Source: JBCDGZ01 sp038750655 (GTDB lineage: Bacteria; Bacteroidota; Bacteroidia; Chitinophagales; Saprospiraceae). Taken from it: a stretch of DNA of 64,000 nt. A model generated the notes under the pieces. The model saw nothing but the letters and a program-made list of their open reading frames with translations. It did not search any database and was not told the origin of the DNA. This document shows positions 8,786-17,060 of the stretch, piece after piece. The DNA is taken from positions 1 to 64,000 of the forward strand of contig JBCDGZ010000006.1 in the NCBI GenBank assembly GCA_038750655.1, read 5' to 3'. Position 1 is the first letter of the stretch. Every line of letters starts with the position of its first letter. Both the position numbers and the translations under genes were made by a program.

Positions 8786-9751
8786 TTATGCTTCCTTGTT
8801 CTGCCAATACTCCTGCGCCCAAATACGGTGCTGCTTCTTATCCTTAAAAGTCCAGGCCACAATGCGGCTGATCTTCTGTCCCTGCGCCATTTCGATAGTC
8901 AAGTGGTGGCGGACTTTAGCCTTTTTTAGGGTGCGGTAAATGCCGGGGAGGTTGGTTTTCTTGGCGACCAGAGAGGAAAACCAGAGGCAATTGTTAGCCA
9001 TGTAAGTGCTCTGCCAGATGATGCGGCGGATGAAAGCTTGCTCACCGCCTTCGCACCAGATTTCCTTGTTTTTCCCACCGAAGTTTTTGATCAGCGGTGC
9101 GCGGCGGTCGCCGCTGAGGTTTTTGAGTTTGCGGCGGGTGCCGGCCTCGGCCTCTTCAAGGGAGGCGTGAAAGGGCGGGTTAGAAATGGTCAGATCGAAA
9201 ATTTCCTGAGGTTGTACAATGCCCCGGAAAATATCAGCTGCTTTTGGCTGTAAGCGACATTCGATACTACTTTCCGGTATTTTATTGGACTTGACAATCT
9301 GCCGCGCGGAGCGGTACGCCACCTGATCTACCTCGCTGCCTACGAAGCGCCAGCCGTACTCCTTGTGGCCAATTAAGGGATAAATGCAATTGGCACCGAC
9401 GCCGACATCCAGCACTTTTACATGCTTACCTCTCGGAATGGTTCCATCATTACTCTGCGCCAGTAAGTCCGCAATGTGGTGGATATAATCCGCTCGGCCA
9501 GGAATCGGCGGACAGAGATAGTCAAGGGGCAAATCCCAGAATTGGATGCCATAATAATGGTTGAGTAGGGCCTTATTCAACATCTTTACCGCCTCCGGAT
9601 CAGAGAAGTCAATGGTCTCGCTATCGTACTGGTTGACAAAAACAAAGTCCGCGAGGGCTGGACTCGTTTTGATTAATGTCGGGAAATCGTAGCGCGAGCG
9701 GTGGCGATTACGAGGATGCAGGCCCTTCTTGGATGGCGGTTGTTTTTTCAA
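8786..9751 (-). CDS. rlmF: 23S rRNA (adenine-1618-N6)-methyltransferase
   Basis: RlmF methylates A1618 of 23S rRNA using S-adenosylmethionine. The 321-residue protein follows E. coli RlmF closely: LHPRNRHRSRYD near residue 11, CPPIPGRADYIHH, the SAM-binding DVGVGANCIYPLIG at 115-128, the catalytic NPPF motif at 191-194, and FGGKNKEIWCEGGE. The start is a TTG at 9751; the family block begins ten residues in and no in-frame ATG precedes it, so TTG is well supported. A TAnnTTTG box lies about 15 bases upstream. Confidence 0.95.
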   Translation of the reverse strand: MKKQPPSKKGLHPRNRHRSRYDFPTLIKTSPALADFVFVNQYDSETIDFSDPEAVKMLNKALLNHYYGIQFWDLPLDYLCPPIPGRADYIHHIADLLAQSNDGTIPRGKHVKVLDVGVGANCIYPLIGHKEYGWRFVGSEVDQVAYRSARQIVKSNKIPESSIECRLQPKAADIFRGIVQPQEIFDLTISNPPFHASLEEAEAGTRRKLKNLSGDRRAPLIKNFGGKNKEIWCEGGEQAFIRRIIWQSTYMANNCLWFSSLVAKKTNLPGIYRTLKKAKVRHHLTIEMAQGQKISRIVAWTFKDKKQHRIWAQEYWQNKEA

Positions 9752-9766
9752 AATCCAATTTTAGGG

Positions 9767-9774
9767 CAAAGGTA
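9767..9774 (-). promoter_or_regulatory. -7 promoter element for rlmF
   Basis: On the minus strand the sequence reads TACCTTTG, a perfect TAnnTTTG match. It sits in the 30-base gap between map and the TTG start of rlmF, giving a leader of only about 12 bases. No clean -33 box at the usual distance. Confidence 0.5.
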
Positions 9775-9781
9775 GAGAATT

Positions 9782-10546
9782 CTAGGCAGTATAATCCAAC
9801 TGCTTAGTCGCAATGATGGGCTGCCCGTTGGTTACAATGATGGTATGCTCATGCTGCGCGACAGGTTCGTGCCCCTCTGATTTCATCGTCCAACCGTCGT
9901 CCAATTCATAGGCGAGGGATCCCCCCATAGAGATAAAGGTCTCGATGGCAATGACCATATCCTTTTTGAAGCGCACCGAATTTCCGCTGTCCTTGAAGTT
10001 GGGAATTTCGTTGGGGTACTCGTGTAAGCGACGGCCGATGCCGTGGCCACAGAGATTGCGAATGACGGTGTAGCCCAGCTTATTGGCTTCCGTTTCGATC
10101 AAGTGACCGATGGCAGAAATCCGTATGTCGTGACTGATATTGGCAATGGCTTTATCGAGAATCTCGCGGCTGCTTTGCACCAGCGGACGGAGGCTATTGA
10201 CATCCTGCCCTAGGACAAAAGACTGTCCATTGTCGCCATAAAATCCGTTCAACTCTGCCGAAACGTCGATGTTGACTAGATCACCTTCTTGTAGTATGCG
10301 CTTGCTGGAAGGAATACCGTGGCAGACCTCACTGTTTACGCTGATACAGGTATAACCCGGAAAATTGTAGTCTTTCATCGGCGCCGAGCGGGCGCCCAGA
10401 GCTTTTAAAATCTTTGCGCCATACTCGTCGAGTTCTTTAGTACTCATGCCCGGGCGGGCGTACTCCCGCATTTCGCGGAGGGCAGTGGCTACGGCGTGGC
10501 CCGCTGCCATGATTCCTTGCAGTTCGACTTGTGATTCTATAGACAT
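9782..10546 (-). CDS. map: Type I methionine aminopeptidase
   Basis: This 254-residue cytoplasmic enzyme removes the initiator methionine from nascent proteins. The five metal ligands of the family are in place: the Asp pair in NIDVSAELNGFYGDN, the His in NLCGHGIGRRLHEYP, and the Glu residues in IAIETF and HEHTIIV. Length and order are those of bacterial type I enzymes. It is transcribed on the minus strand between the DinB-like gene and rlmF. No zinc-finger extension is present. Confidence 0.96.
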   Translation of the reverse strand: MSIESQVELQGIMAAGHAVATALREMREYARPGMSTKELDEYGAKILKALGARSAPMKDYNFPGYTCISVNSEVCHGIPSSKRILQEGDLVNIDVSAELNGFYGDNGQSFVLGQDVNSLRPLVQSSREILDKAIANISHDIRISAIGHLIETEANKLGYTVIRNLCGHGIGRRLHEYPNEIPNFKDSGNSVRFKKDMVIAIETFISMGGSLAYELDDGWTMKSEGHEPVAQHEHTIIVTNGQPIIATKQLDYTA

Positions 10547-10633
10547 TACTGGTTGTTTTGACGTTTAGAACATCATCACAACAAGGGAGCTAATTAAAAT
10601 GTTGCATTTGCCCCCTTGTCTACTATCGGGAAT

Positions 10634-11209
10634 TCACTGAATAGCCGTCAATTCTTGCTGCGCTGCTTGTAGCACCCGTTGTGCTTGTTTGAGGTGGCGG
10701 ACATTGTGGTAGATGACTACCCGAAAGGTATCGCCCAGGCGGAGTTTGATGAAGTTAGAAATAGAAATGGAGGTCTTGGTTTTGGTCCAGTCAACCGTTC
10801 TGGCTTGGTCGAGTAAGTCCAGCGTTCGTTTTTGTTGACGGATAAATTTGTCCAAAGTTGATTTATCCAGCGTACTTCCTAATGAATTCATAGACTTGAA
10901 AGTCTTCATCTTATTCAGCGGCTCTTTGGGGAGCATGCTAAGGGCAAAATAATTACCCAACCAGCCGCTCTTGAAGAGCGCCTTAGGAGTGCTGGGGCGG
11001 GCCTTTTGCAGGCGACGGTCGATTTCGGGGAGGTAAAAGTCGCCGTAGCGATTGAGGTGGTCCATGCATTCGAGGATGCTCCACTGCTGTGGGCCGGGCC
11101 GCCAGTTGAGCTGTTGGCTATTGAGTCGCTGAAAGCCTTCGGCTTGGTTAAGATTATCTTTAGTGTAGCGGATCAGTTCTTCTATCAATTTTGGCTTGGC
11201 AACTTTCAT
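10634..11209 (-). CDS. DinB-like metal-dependent four-helix protein
   Basis: The 191-residue protein matches the DinB/YfiT-like four-helix-bundle superfamily (DinB_2). The three metal-binding histidines are visible: one in ECMDHLNRYGDFY and a pair in YHNVRHLKQA. The QQWSILECMDHL motif after a helical start is characteristic. Bacterial members include thiol transferases, but most, like this one, have no assigned reaction. It precedes map on the same strand by 87 bases. Confidence 0.82.
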   Translation of the reverse strand: MKVAKPKLIEELIRYTKDNLNQAEGFQRLNSQQLNWRPGPQQWSILECMDHLNRYGDFYLPEIDRRLQKARPSTPKALFKSGWLGNYFALSMLPKEPLNKMKTFKSMNSLGSTLDKSTLDKFIRQQKRTLDLLDQARTVDWTKTKTSISISNFIKLRLGDTFRVVIYHNVRHLKQAQRVLQAAQQELTAIQ

Positions 11210-11308
11210 TGTATAGTATTTTGAGGAGGATTAAACAAATGTTTTTCTTAGAATACATTAGGAGGTAGTCATTCAGGCTGCAAAATCCAACTTTTGGAAC
11301 CTGTCTGC

Positions 11309-11354
11309 GGCTTTTTTTTCGTCCGTAGCGCGGCTACGCACTCAAAAAAGAGCC
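11309..11354. repeat. Long imperfect hairpin between crp-like and dinB-like genes
   Basis: A 46-base imperfect inverted repeat: the tip is CGTAGC-GCG-GCTACG (11324-11338), extended outward by a T8/A6 tract pairing and a GGC/GCC base. It lies in the 244-base gap 11210-11453. The gap holds no gene. It may help end the crp-like operon on the minus strand, but no U-tract follows the stem in that direction. Confidence 0.6.
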
Positions 11355-11453
11355 TTGCCAGAACCCTAAATTTGAATTTTTCGCTTCTAAAGCACCATCT
11401 CTTAATGTATTCTCAAAGTTCGGAGCTTAGAGCTTACAAATCCTTGATTGAAA

Positions 11454-11990
11454 TCAAGATTTCTTTAATCTCGACAAAGTCTCTGGTGACATCCTCAAGT
11501 AGGAGGCGATGTACTTATTGGGAATTTCTTGAAATAACTTTGGACTGCGGGCCAGCACCCGCTGATAGCGTTTTCGAGGCGAGTAGATCAGCACATCTTT
11601 TTCGCGTTCCATTTGCTGATAAATGAATTGACTTTGCAGCTCTAGCCATATATTCAAATGAGCAGGGTCGCTATTGATGTATTGTAAAAAGGCCGCTTTG
11701 CTGGTTACCTTGAGGCGACACTTTCTGATGATCTGGATGTACAGCTCCGAAGGCTGATCGGTGAGGAAGGAATCGAGGGCAGTGATAATATCGCCGGTGT
11801 AGCCCAGGCGGAGGATTTGCTCTTCCAGGTCATCTTCGAAATAGATGCGCAGGCTGCCGCTGAGGATGTAAAAGAGCCGAGTGTCTGTACTGCCTTTGAC
11901 TTTTAAATACTCGTTGCGGCCCAGGGTAATTTCCTTTTCCCACAGTCCGGCTTCTTCTAGTCCATTGGTCAGTTGTTGTATTAAACTCAT
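11454..11990 (-). CDS. Crp/Fnr family transcriptional regulator
   Basis: The 178-residue protein has a cyclic-nucleotide-binding-like beta barrel (FYILSGSLRIYFEDD) and a C-terminal winged helix (NKYIASYLRMSPETLSRL). It is the short Bacteroidota Crp type that ends just after the recognition helix. The phosphate-binding arginine motif of true cAMP receptors is not evident, so the ligand is unknown. The ATG at 11990 overlaps the stop of the LytTR gene as ATGA, pointing to translational coupling; a longer GTG start at 11996 is less likely. It is probably co-expressed with the sensor kinase pair upstream. Confidence 0.87.
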   Translation of the reverse strand: MSLIQQLTNGLEEAGLWEKEITLGRNEYLKVKGSTDTRLFYILSGSLRIYFEDDLEEQILRLGYTGDIITALDSFLTDQPSELYIQIIRKCRLKVTSKAAFLQYINSDPAHLNIWLELQSQFIYQQMEREKDVLIYSPRKRYQRVLARSPKLFQEIPNKYIASYLRMSPETLSRLKKS

Positions 11991-12745
11991 GTCCACCCGA
12001 TTAATTGCTTAATGGCGGCGGTGTAGCTTGCGCCGCTGATAATGCTGCTTTGCTCCCGGTCTTTTAGTTGTAGGATTAGGCGACCTTTGAAGTACTTGTG
12101 AATCTCGCCGATGAGGGCGGTATTGACAATGTAGGAGCGATGAACCCGCGCAAAAGCCTCCGGCAGCTCCTGTTCCAATTGACTAAGACTTCGCCCCAAC
12201 AAATGGCTGCTGCCATCCTGCAACTGCACCCGAACATACTTATCCTCCGCCTTAAGATAGGCAATATCGCCATACTCTACCAAAACGATTCGATCCCGCT
12301 TTTTGATCGGCAGCGCCAGGGGCGGCCGCGGTGGTCGCAGTTGTTCCAGCAAATCCTGTAATTGCCCCATATCAATCGTACGCGCTGCACCGCGATACTG
12401 CTGCAACTGTTCTACGGTTAACTGAAAGCGCTCGGCCCGTAGCGGCTTCACCAGATAGTCGACGGCAAAGGTTTCGAAGGCTTTGACGGCGTAGGCCGAA
12501 TAAGCAGTAGTGAAGACGACCATCGGTTGGTAGGAGAGGGCGGCGAGGAGTTCGAAGCCCGACTGGTCGGGCAGCTGAATGTCTAGCAGCAGCGCATCGG
12601 GCCGGAGGGCTTCAATCAGTTCGATGCCAGCGCGGGCACAGTCGGCCTCCCCAAGCAGCTGTAGGACTTCGGGGTATTGGGCGACCAGGGTCCGGGCCCG
12701 GAGGCGCGCCGGCGCTTCGTCATCAATAATAACCAATCGGATCAT
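11987..12745 (-). CDS. LytTR-type response regulator
   Basis: The 252-residue protein combines a receiver domain (acidic pair D8-D9, phosphoacceptor D55 in LLLDIQLPD, conserved Lys near 100 in YLVKPL) and a C-terminal LytTR DNA-binding domain (about 150-250, with YLKAEDKYVRVQL and VHRSYIVN). ATG 12745 is chosen over a TTG at 12763. It lies 10 bases after the histidine kinase stop, so the two form a cognate pair. Such pairs commonly control envelope or surface functions in Bacteroidota; the target here is unknown. Confidence 0.93.
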   Translation of the reverse strand: MIRLVIIDDEAPARLRARTLVAQYPEVLQLLGEADCARAGIELIEALRPDALLLDIQLPDQSGFELLAALSYQPMVVFTTAYSAYAVKAFETFAVDYLVKPLRAERFQLTVEQLQQYRGAARTIDMGQLQDLLEQLRPPRPPLALPIKKRDRIVLVEYGDIAYLKAEDKYVRVQLQDGSSHLLGRSLSQLEQELPEAFARVHRSYIVNTALIGEIHKYFKGRLILQLKDREQSSIISGASYTAAIKQLIGWT

Positions 12746-12755
12746 AAGTCCAAAA

Positions 12756-14321
12756 TTAAGCAATCAGGCAGAGATAAACCTGCTTTTTCGGTGCATTGAT
12801 AAATTCCAGTTGATGCTTATTCGGAAACAACAGCTTTAGTTTTTTCTGAACACTGTGCAGGCCATAGCCCATTGCCATGTGCTCACTGAATGGCCTGCCT
12901 TCGTCTAGTACCCGCAATTCCAGCTGTCCATTCTTCTGCGCTGCTTCCAGTCGGACCTCAATCCGATCGCTATCAGGGTTATAGCCATATTTGATAGCAT
13001 TTTCGATAAGGGGTTGGAGCAAAAACCGGGGCAGCTGGCAGGCTTTCGCGGCTTCACTGCAATCAAATTGGTATTGCAGGCGCTCGCCAAAGCGGATTTT
13101 TTCAATCGCCAAATAATTGCGCAGCATCTCCAATTCTTCCTCCAAGGTACAGATGTGCTGCTCTTCCCGGTTGGTGGCATACTCATAAAAAGCGGAGAGG
13201 GCCAGGGCCATCTGCTCGGTTTTCTTCGGAGCTGCTTGAGCCAGGCTGGCGATGGAGTTGAGCGAATTGTAAAGAAAATGAGGATTGATGCTGGCTTGCA
13301 GGGCTTTTAGCTCGGCCTGCGAGGCTAGGGCCTGCTGTTGGGTGTATTCCAATTGCTGCTCACTGCTCTGCAAGCGGGCGATGTGTTTGCGCAGGTTATT
13401 CAAAAGGTTGGCCAGGGCGAAGCTGAAGGCGTGGAGGGCTTCCAGCGGCAGCAAGGTTTGACTGTAGTTGTTCAACATCGTATGTGGAGAAGTCCCAAAA
13501 ATCGCTTGGTCCAAGCGATTGACCAGCAGAGAGCAAGCCATGGTAACATTGAGAAGAATCAGAAAGAAAAAGACAAACTTGACAAATTCCTGGCCGTAGA
13601 AATCTTGATTTTTGAAATATTGAAACAACCCATAGTTAATCGAAAAAATCAGAAGGATACGAACGAGCGCCGAAACTTTACTCGCTGCCAATGCCTCTGG
13701 AGTCGCCATTTTAATCAAAACCAAAGTAGCCAAGAGAAACAGGGCGGCGGCCACATAGTGCCGAGCGGATTTTTTCCAAAAGGGATGAAGCAGGCTAGTC
13801 AAACTGTCGTATAGCCAAATCAGAAAAAAGAAAAATAAGGTGAGCGGAAGGACAACCAGGGGAAACTGGTCGAGCAAGGCAAAAAAGTCCGCCTGATCTT
13901 CGTGTTGCAATAAACGCCAGGCCCGAAATTGCTCCGCAGGCTCAATAAGTGCTAGCCGATCTTCGTAGCGCATATACCGAAGCGTATCCTGGAACAGAAA
14001 CTGACCATTGATCGCCCTGACGACCAGTTTTTGCTCCTCTTGCTCGTTGTAAGGAAATTCATTGGTCAAAATGGTGACGCCGTTGGTGCTAGAGCGGTAA
14101 GAATCTACTTTGTAAAGGCGGCTGATATTTTGTGCTTGCTCGTGGAGGATAAAGACCTCATTTTTATTGGCATTTAGAATAAGTTCAGTCTTGTTCAATT
14201 CGGTAAATTGCAATCCATTTTTGGAAAACGCGATGCTTGCTTGTGGGTAATGACTTCGCCATAAGTTCATCGTATTGACAAAGAGGAGGAGGAACAAAAT
14301 ATAAAGAAAGGACTTTTTCAT
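12756..14321 (-). CDS. Membrane sensor histidine kinase (LytS/His_kinase family)
   Basis: The 521-residue protein has an N-terminal membrane anchor (about 4-17), an exported region to about 150, then several transmembrane helices (about 154-171, 189-206, 218-234, 248-267). The kinase module follows with the phosphoacceptor His at about 348 in SINPHFLYNSLNS, the N-box PLIENAIKYGYN and the glycine region MGYGLHSVQKKL. This is the family (PF06580) that works with LytTR regulators. The exported N-terminal region has no domain I can name and is the likely signal-sensing part. Confidence 0.93.
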   Translation of the reverse strand: MKKSFLYILFLLLFVNTMNLWRSHYPQASIAFSKNGLQFTELNKTELILNANKNEVFILHEQAQNISRLYKVDSYRSSTNGVTILTNEFPYNEQEEQKLVVRAINGQFLFQDTLRYMRYEDRLALIEPAEQFRAWRLLQHEDQADFFALLDQFPLVVLPLTLFFFFLIWLYDSLTSLLHPFWKKSARHYVAAALFLLATLVLIKMATPEALAASKVSALVRILLIFSINYGLFQYFKNQDFYGQEFVKFVFFFLILLNVTMACSLLVNRLDQAIFGTSPHTMLNNYSQTLLPLEALHAFSFALANLLNNLRKHIARLQSSEQQLEYTQQQALASQAELKALQASINPHFLYNSLNSIASLAQAAPKKTEQMALALSAFYEYATNREEQHICTLEEELEMLRNYLAIEKIRFGERLQYQFDCSEAAKACQLPRFLLQPLIENAIKYGYNPDSDRIEVRLEAAQKNGQLELRVLDEGRPFSEHMAMGYGLHSVQKKLKLLFPNKHQLEFINAPKKQVYLCLIA

Positions 14322-14500
14322 AAGGCTTTAAGATCTATCAAACAGCGTCTAAAATAATCAATAACGAGTATCGTACACAAAACAAATCAATTTGGTAACG
14401 ATGGGCAACGAATTTCAGATGAGCTGGGCTGTTCATGGCGCGAAATGGATTTATTTCCCTAATTTAGAGCCTTGAACCCTTCACCAACTGATACACTATT

Positions 14501-15277
14501 ATGTTACTAGCAATCGATGCGGGAAATACAGACATCGTATTCGGATTGTATGACGGTCAAAGCTGGCTGCACCAATGGCGGGTGCCTTCGCGAGAAGCGC
14601 CCTCCACGGAAGCCTGGCAGTACCGATTGGTTTCGGAATTGTTCGAAAAAGGCATACAGCTGGGCGATGTGAAGCAGGCCATTATCAGCAGTGTCGTACC
14701 GGATTTGACGCAGCCTCTAGCTGCTATGCTGCGGCAGGCCAATGGGATTGAGGCCCTCATCGTTGGCCCCGAAGTCTATCCACAGCTCGAGCTCGAAGTG
14801 CTTAACCCCGACCAAATCGGGACGGATTTGGTGGCTAATGCTCTAGCGGCCTACCACCGCTACAAAGACCATTGCATCGTCGTAGACTTTGGAACGGCGC
14901 TCACTTTTACCACCATCTCCGCTGAAGCCTCCATACTGGGCGTCGCCATCGCTCCGGGCCTCAAAACCGCCATCCGATCGCTGTTTCAGGATACTGCTCA
15001 GCTGCCTGAAGTCCCCCTACAGGTTCCCGAGTCGGCCATCGGCAAAAACACCATCCACGCCATCCAGGCGGGCACCATGCTCGGCTACATCGGCATGGTT
15101 ACCCATCTTTTACAATACATCAAAGAAGAACTGTCGGCACCCGATTGCAAGGTCGTTGCTACCGGAGGGCTGTCCTCGGTCTTAAAACCTCTGTCTACCC
15201 AGTTTGATCGAATCGATCCGCTGCTGACCCTAGATGGTCTGGTGCTCATCGATGCACAGGCTCGACAGCATACCTGA
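14501..15277 (+). CDS. coaX: Type III pantothenate kinase
   Basis: CoaX phosphorylates pantothenate in the first step of coenzyme A synthesis. The 258-residue protein has the ASKHA-fold phosphate motif IDAGNTDIVFGLYD at the N-terminus, the pantothenate-binding GTDLVANALAAY and the catalytic region VVDFGTALTFTTI. The type III enzyme is monovalent-cation dependent and not feedback-inhibited by CoA in studied species. Length is typical. The next gene begins 9 bases downstream on the same strand. Confidence 0.95.
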   Translation: MLLAIDAGNTDIVFGLYDGQSWLHQWRVPSREAPSTEAWQYRLVSELFEKGIQLGDVKQAIISSVVPDLTQPLAAMLRQANGIEALIVGPEVYPQLELEVLNPDQIGTDLVANALAAYHRYKDHCIVVDFGTALTFTTISAEASILGVAIAPGLKTAIRSLFQDTAQLPEVPLQVPESAIGKNTIHAIQAGTMLGYIGMVTHLLQYIKEELSAPDCKVVATGGLSSVLKPLSTQFDRIDPLLTLDGLVLIDAQARQHT

Positions 15278-15285
15278 ACACCACT

Positions 15286-16305
15286 ATGGAAAAACGTGCC
15301 TACTGCCTCAAGGCTGGAAATATGGCCAACCTTCGCCTCCAAACCAGCCCATTACCCGAACCCGCTCCAACCGAAGTCACGGTTGATGTGCGGGCCATCG
15401 GCCTCAACTTTGCGGACATCTTTGCCATGTTTGGCCTCTATAGCGCCACGCCCAAGGGCGTCTTCACTCCTGGATTGGAATACGCTGGGGTGATCAGCCG
15501 GGTTGGGGCGGAGGTCAGCGGGGTGAAGGTCGGTGACCGCGTTATGGGCGTCACCCGCTTTGGGGCCTACACCGATCGCCTCAATATCGATCAGCGCTAT
15601 GTCCTGCCGATTCCGGAGGGCTGGGACTTTGCGGAAGGAGCGGCTTATCTGGTGCAGGTGCTGACGGCTTATTATGGGATGTTGAGGCTGGGAGATTTGC
15701 AGCGCGGGCAGACGATACTGATTCACTCGGCGGCCGGAGGCGTTGGGATTTTGGCCAATCGGATTGCGAAGAAGTACGAGGCTTACACCATCGGCACCGT
15801 CGGCTCTCCGGCCAAGGTTGACTTTTGTAAGGCCGAGGGCTACGATGCGGTGATCGTCCGCGGCGACGGCTTCGCCGCCGATCTCGACCGAAGCCTTGGC
15901 GGCCGTGAACTTAACCTGGTTATGGAATGCATCGGTGGCCGCTATTTCAGTATCGCCTTCGAGAAGCTGGCTCCTCAAGGGCGTTCGATCGTCTACGGGG
16001 CGGCCCGCTATGCCTCGCCTGGCAATCGCCCCAATTACTTCAAGCTGATCTTTCAACATCTCCGTCGCCCTATGCTGGATCCTCAAAGCCTGGCTGAACT
16101 TAACAAGGGCGTACTGGGCTTCAACCTCATCTATCTCTATGAAAAGGCGGAGCTCATGCACGAGTTGCTGTCTGAGCTAGAGGCGCTGAACATCAAGAAA
16201 CCCCACGTGGGCCATCGCTTCTCGTTTGAGCAGCTGCCGGAGGCCATTCGCTTATTCCAATCTGGGCAGACCATGGGAAAGGTTGTGGTCGAAGTCAATT
16301 CTTAG
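15286..16305 (+). CDS. Zinc-independent medium-chain oxidoreductase, VAT1-like
   Basis: The 339-residue protein is a medium-chain dehydrogenase/reductase of the quinone oxidoreductase group. It has an N-terminal GroES-like domain (GLNFADIFAMFGLY, PGLEYAGVI) and an NAD(P)-binding Rossmann domain with HSAAGGVGILANRIAK. The catalytic and structural zinc cysteines of alcohol dehydrogenases are absent. The wording ECIGG, LAPQGRSIVYGA and a C-terminal GKVVV strand fit the VAT1-like subgroup. Substrate unknown. Nine bases after coaX, so probably co-transcribed. Convergent with tag (3 bases between stops). Confidence 0.87.
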   Translation: MEKRAYCLKAGNMANLRLQTSPLPEPAPTEVTVDVRAIGLNFADIFAMFGLYSATPKGVFTPGLEYAGVISRVGAEVSGVKVGDRVMGVTRFGAYTDRLNIDQRYVLPIPEGWDFAEGAAYLVQVLTAYYGMLRLGDLQRGQTILIHSAAGGVGILANRIAKKYEAYTIGTVGSPAKVDFCKAEGYDAVIVRGDGFAADLDRSLGGRELNLVMECIGGRYFSIAFEKLAPQGRSIVYGAARYASPGNRPNYFKLIFQHLRRPMLDPQSLAELNKGVLGFNLIYLYEKAELMHELLSELEALNIKKPHVGHRFSFEQLPEAIRLFQSGQTMGKVVVEVNS

Positions 16306-16308
16306 CCT

Positions 16309-16887
16309 CTATTCTCTAGACAAGGGTTTCCAACGAAAGCAATCTATCGTATGGTCGTTGACCATTCCGACGCCCTGCATATAGGCATAGCAAATGGTCG
16401 TCCCTATAAATTTGAAGCCACGCTTCTTCAAATCCTTGCTCATGGCATCACTTTGTGGCGTACTAACAGGCACCTGTTCCATCGTCTTCCAACGATTAAT
16501 AATGGGCTGTCCTTCCACAAACTGCCAGATATAATCCTTGAAGCTGCCGAACTCCTCCTGCACGGCCAAAAAGCAGCGCGCATTCTGAACCGTCCCCCGC
16601 ACCTTCAATTTATTGCGGACAATACCAGGGTCGGCCAGCAAGGCGGCAATTTTAGCCTCATCATAATCAACGATCTTGTGGGCCTCGAAGTTATCAAATA
16701 CTTTTTGGTAGTGTGGCCGCTTCTTCAAGATGGTCAGCCAGCTCAGCCCGGCCTGGGCGCCTTCGAGGTTCAGCATTTCGAAGAGCAGTCGGTCATCATA
16801 GACGGGAACGCCCCATTCGGTGTCGTGATAGGCGCGGTCCAGTTCGTGGGAGACGCACCATTGGCAGCGGGTTTTGTTATCGTTCAT
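16309..16887 (-). CDS. tag: DNA-3-methyladenine glycosylase I
   Basis: Tag excises 3-methyladenine from alkylated DNA. The 192-residue protein has the family opening RCQWC followed by YHDTEWGVPVYDDRLLFEML, and LEGAQAGLSWLTILKKR. The C-terminal NDHTIDCFRW holds the His and Cys that complete the zinc site with the N-terminal Cys and His. Length matches E. coli Tag. It is the last gene on the minus strand before the repeat-rich gap at 16888-17059. Confidence 0.96.
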   Translation of the reverse strand: MNDNKTRCQWCVSHELDRAYHDTEWGVPVYDDRLLFEMLNLEGAQAGLSWLTILKKRPHYQKVFDNFEAHKIVDYDEAKIAALLADPGIVRNKLKVRGTVQNARCFLAVQEEFGSFKDYIWQFVEGQPIINRWKTMEQVPVSTPQSDAMSKDLKKRGFKFIGTTICYAYMQGVGMVNDHTIDCFRWKPLSRE

Positions 16888-16893
16888 TTTGGG

Positions 16894-17060
16894 GCGCCTT
16901 TGGCGCTTTTGGTTGACGGTAGACGCCTTTGGCGTTTTGGTTGACGGTAGACGGCGGGGTGTAGTGATTCGTAGTGGTACGTAGGCTCCGCATTAGTTTT
17001 TAAATCTTACTACGTGTCTCACGTCTACCGTCCATCGTCCACTCAAGCACCGCAGGTGCT
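16894..17060. repeat. Intergenic cluster of mini-hairpins and tandem/inverted repeats
   Basis: Between tag and amn lie two tandem copies of a ~29-base unit (16895-16924 and 16924-16952). Each unit contains a small hairpin with a TTT loop: GCGCC-TTT-GGCGC at 16894-16906 and ACGCC-TTT-GGCGT at 16923-16935. Each unit ends in GACGGTAGAC. An inverted copy GTCTACCGTC is at 17023-17032. A further hairpin AGCACC-GCA-GGTGCT spans 17046-17060, right at the amn stop, and ACCGCAGGTGCT recurs within the last amn codons. No gene is present. Confidence 0.8.

Noticed and set aside
10581..10619. Hairpin between map and the DinB-like gene (ACAAGGG / CCCTTGT)
   Set aside because: Seven base pairs with a 25-base loop and no T-run; too weak to call a terminator.
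15352..16161. 269-codon minus-strand open frame opposite the VAT1-like gene
   Set aside because: High-GC antisense shadow; the plus-strand gene has clear oxidoreductase motifs.
16888..17059. CRISPR array in the tag-amn gap
   Set aside because: The two ~29-base units are directly adjacent with no spacers, and no cas gene is in the window.
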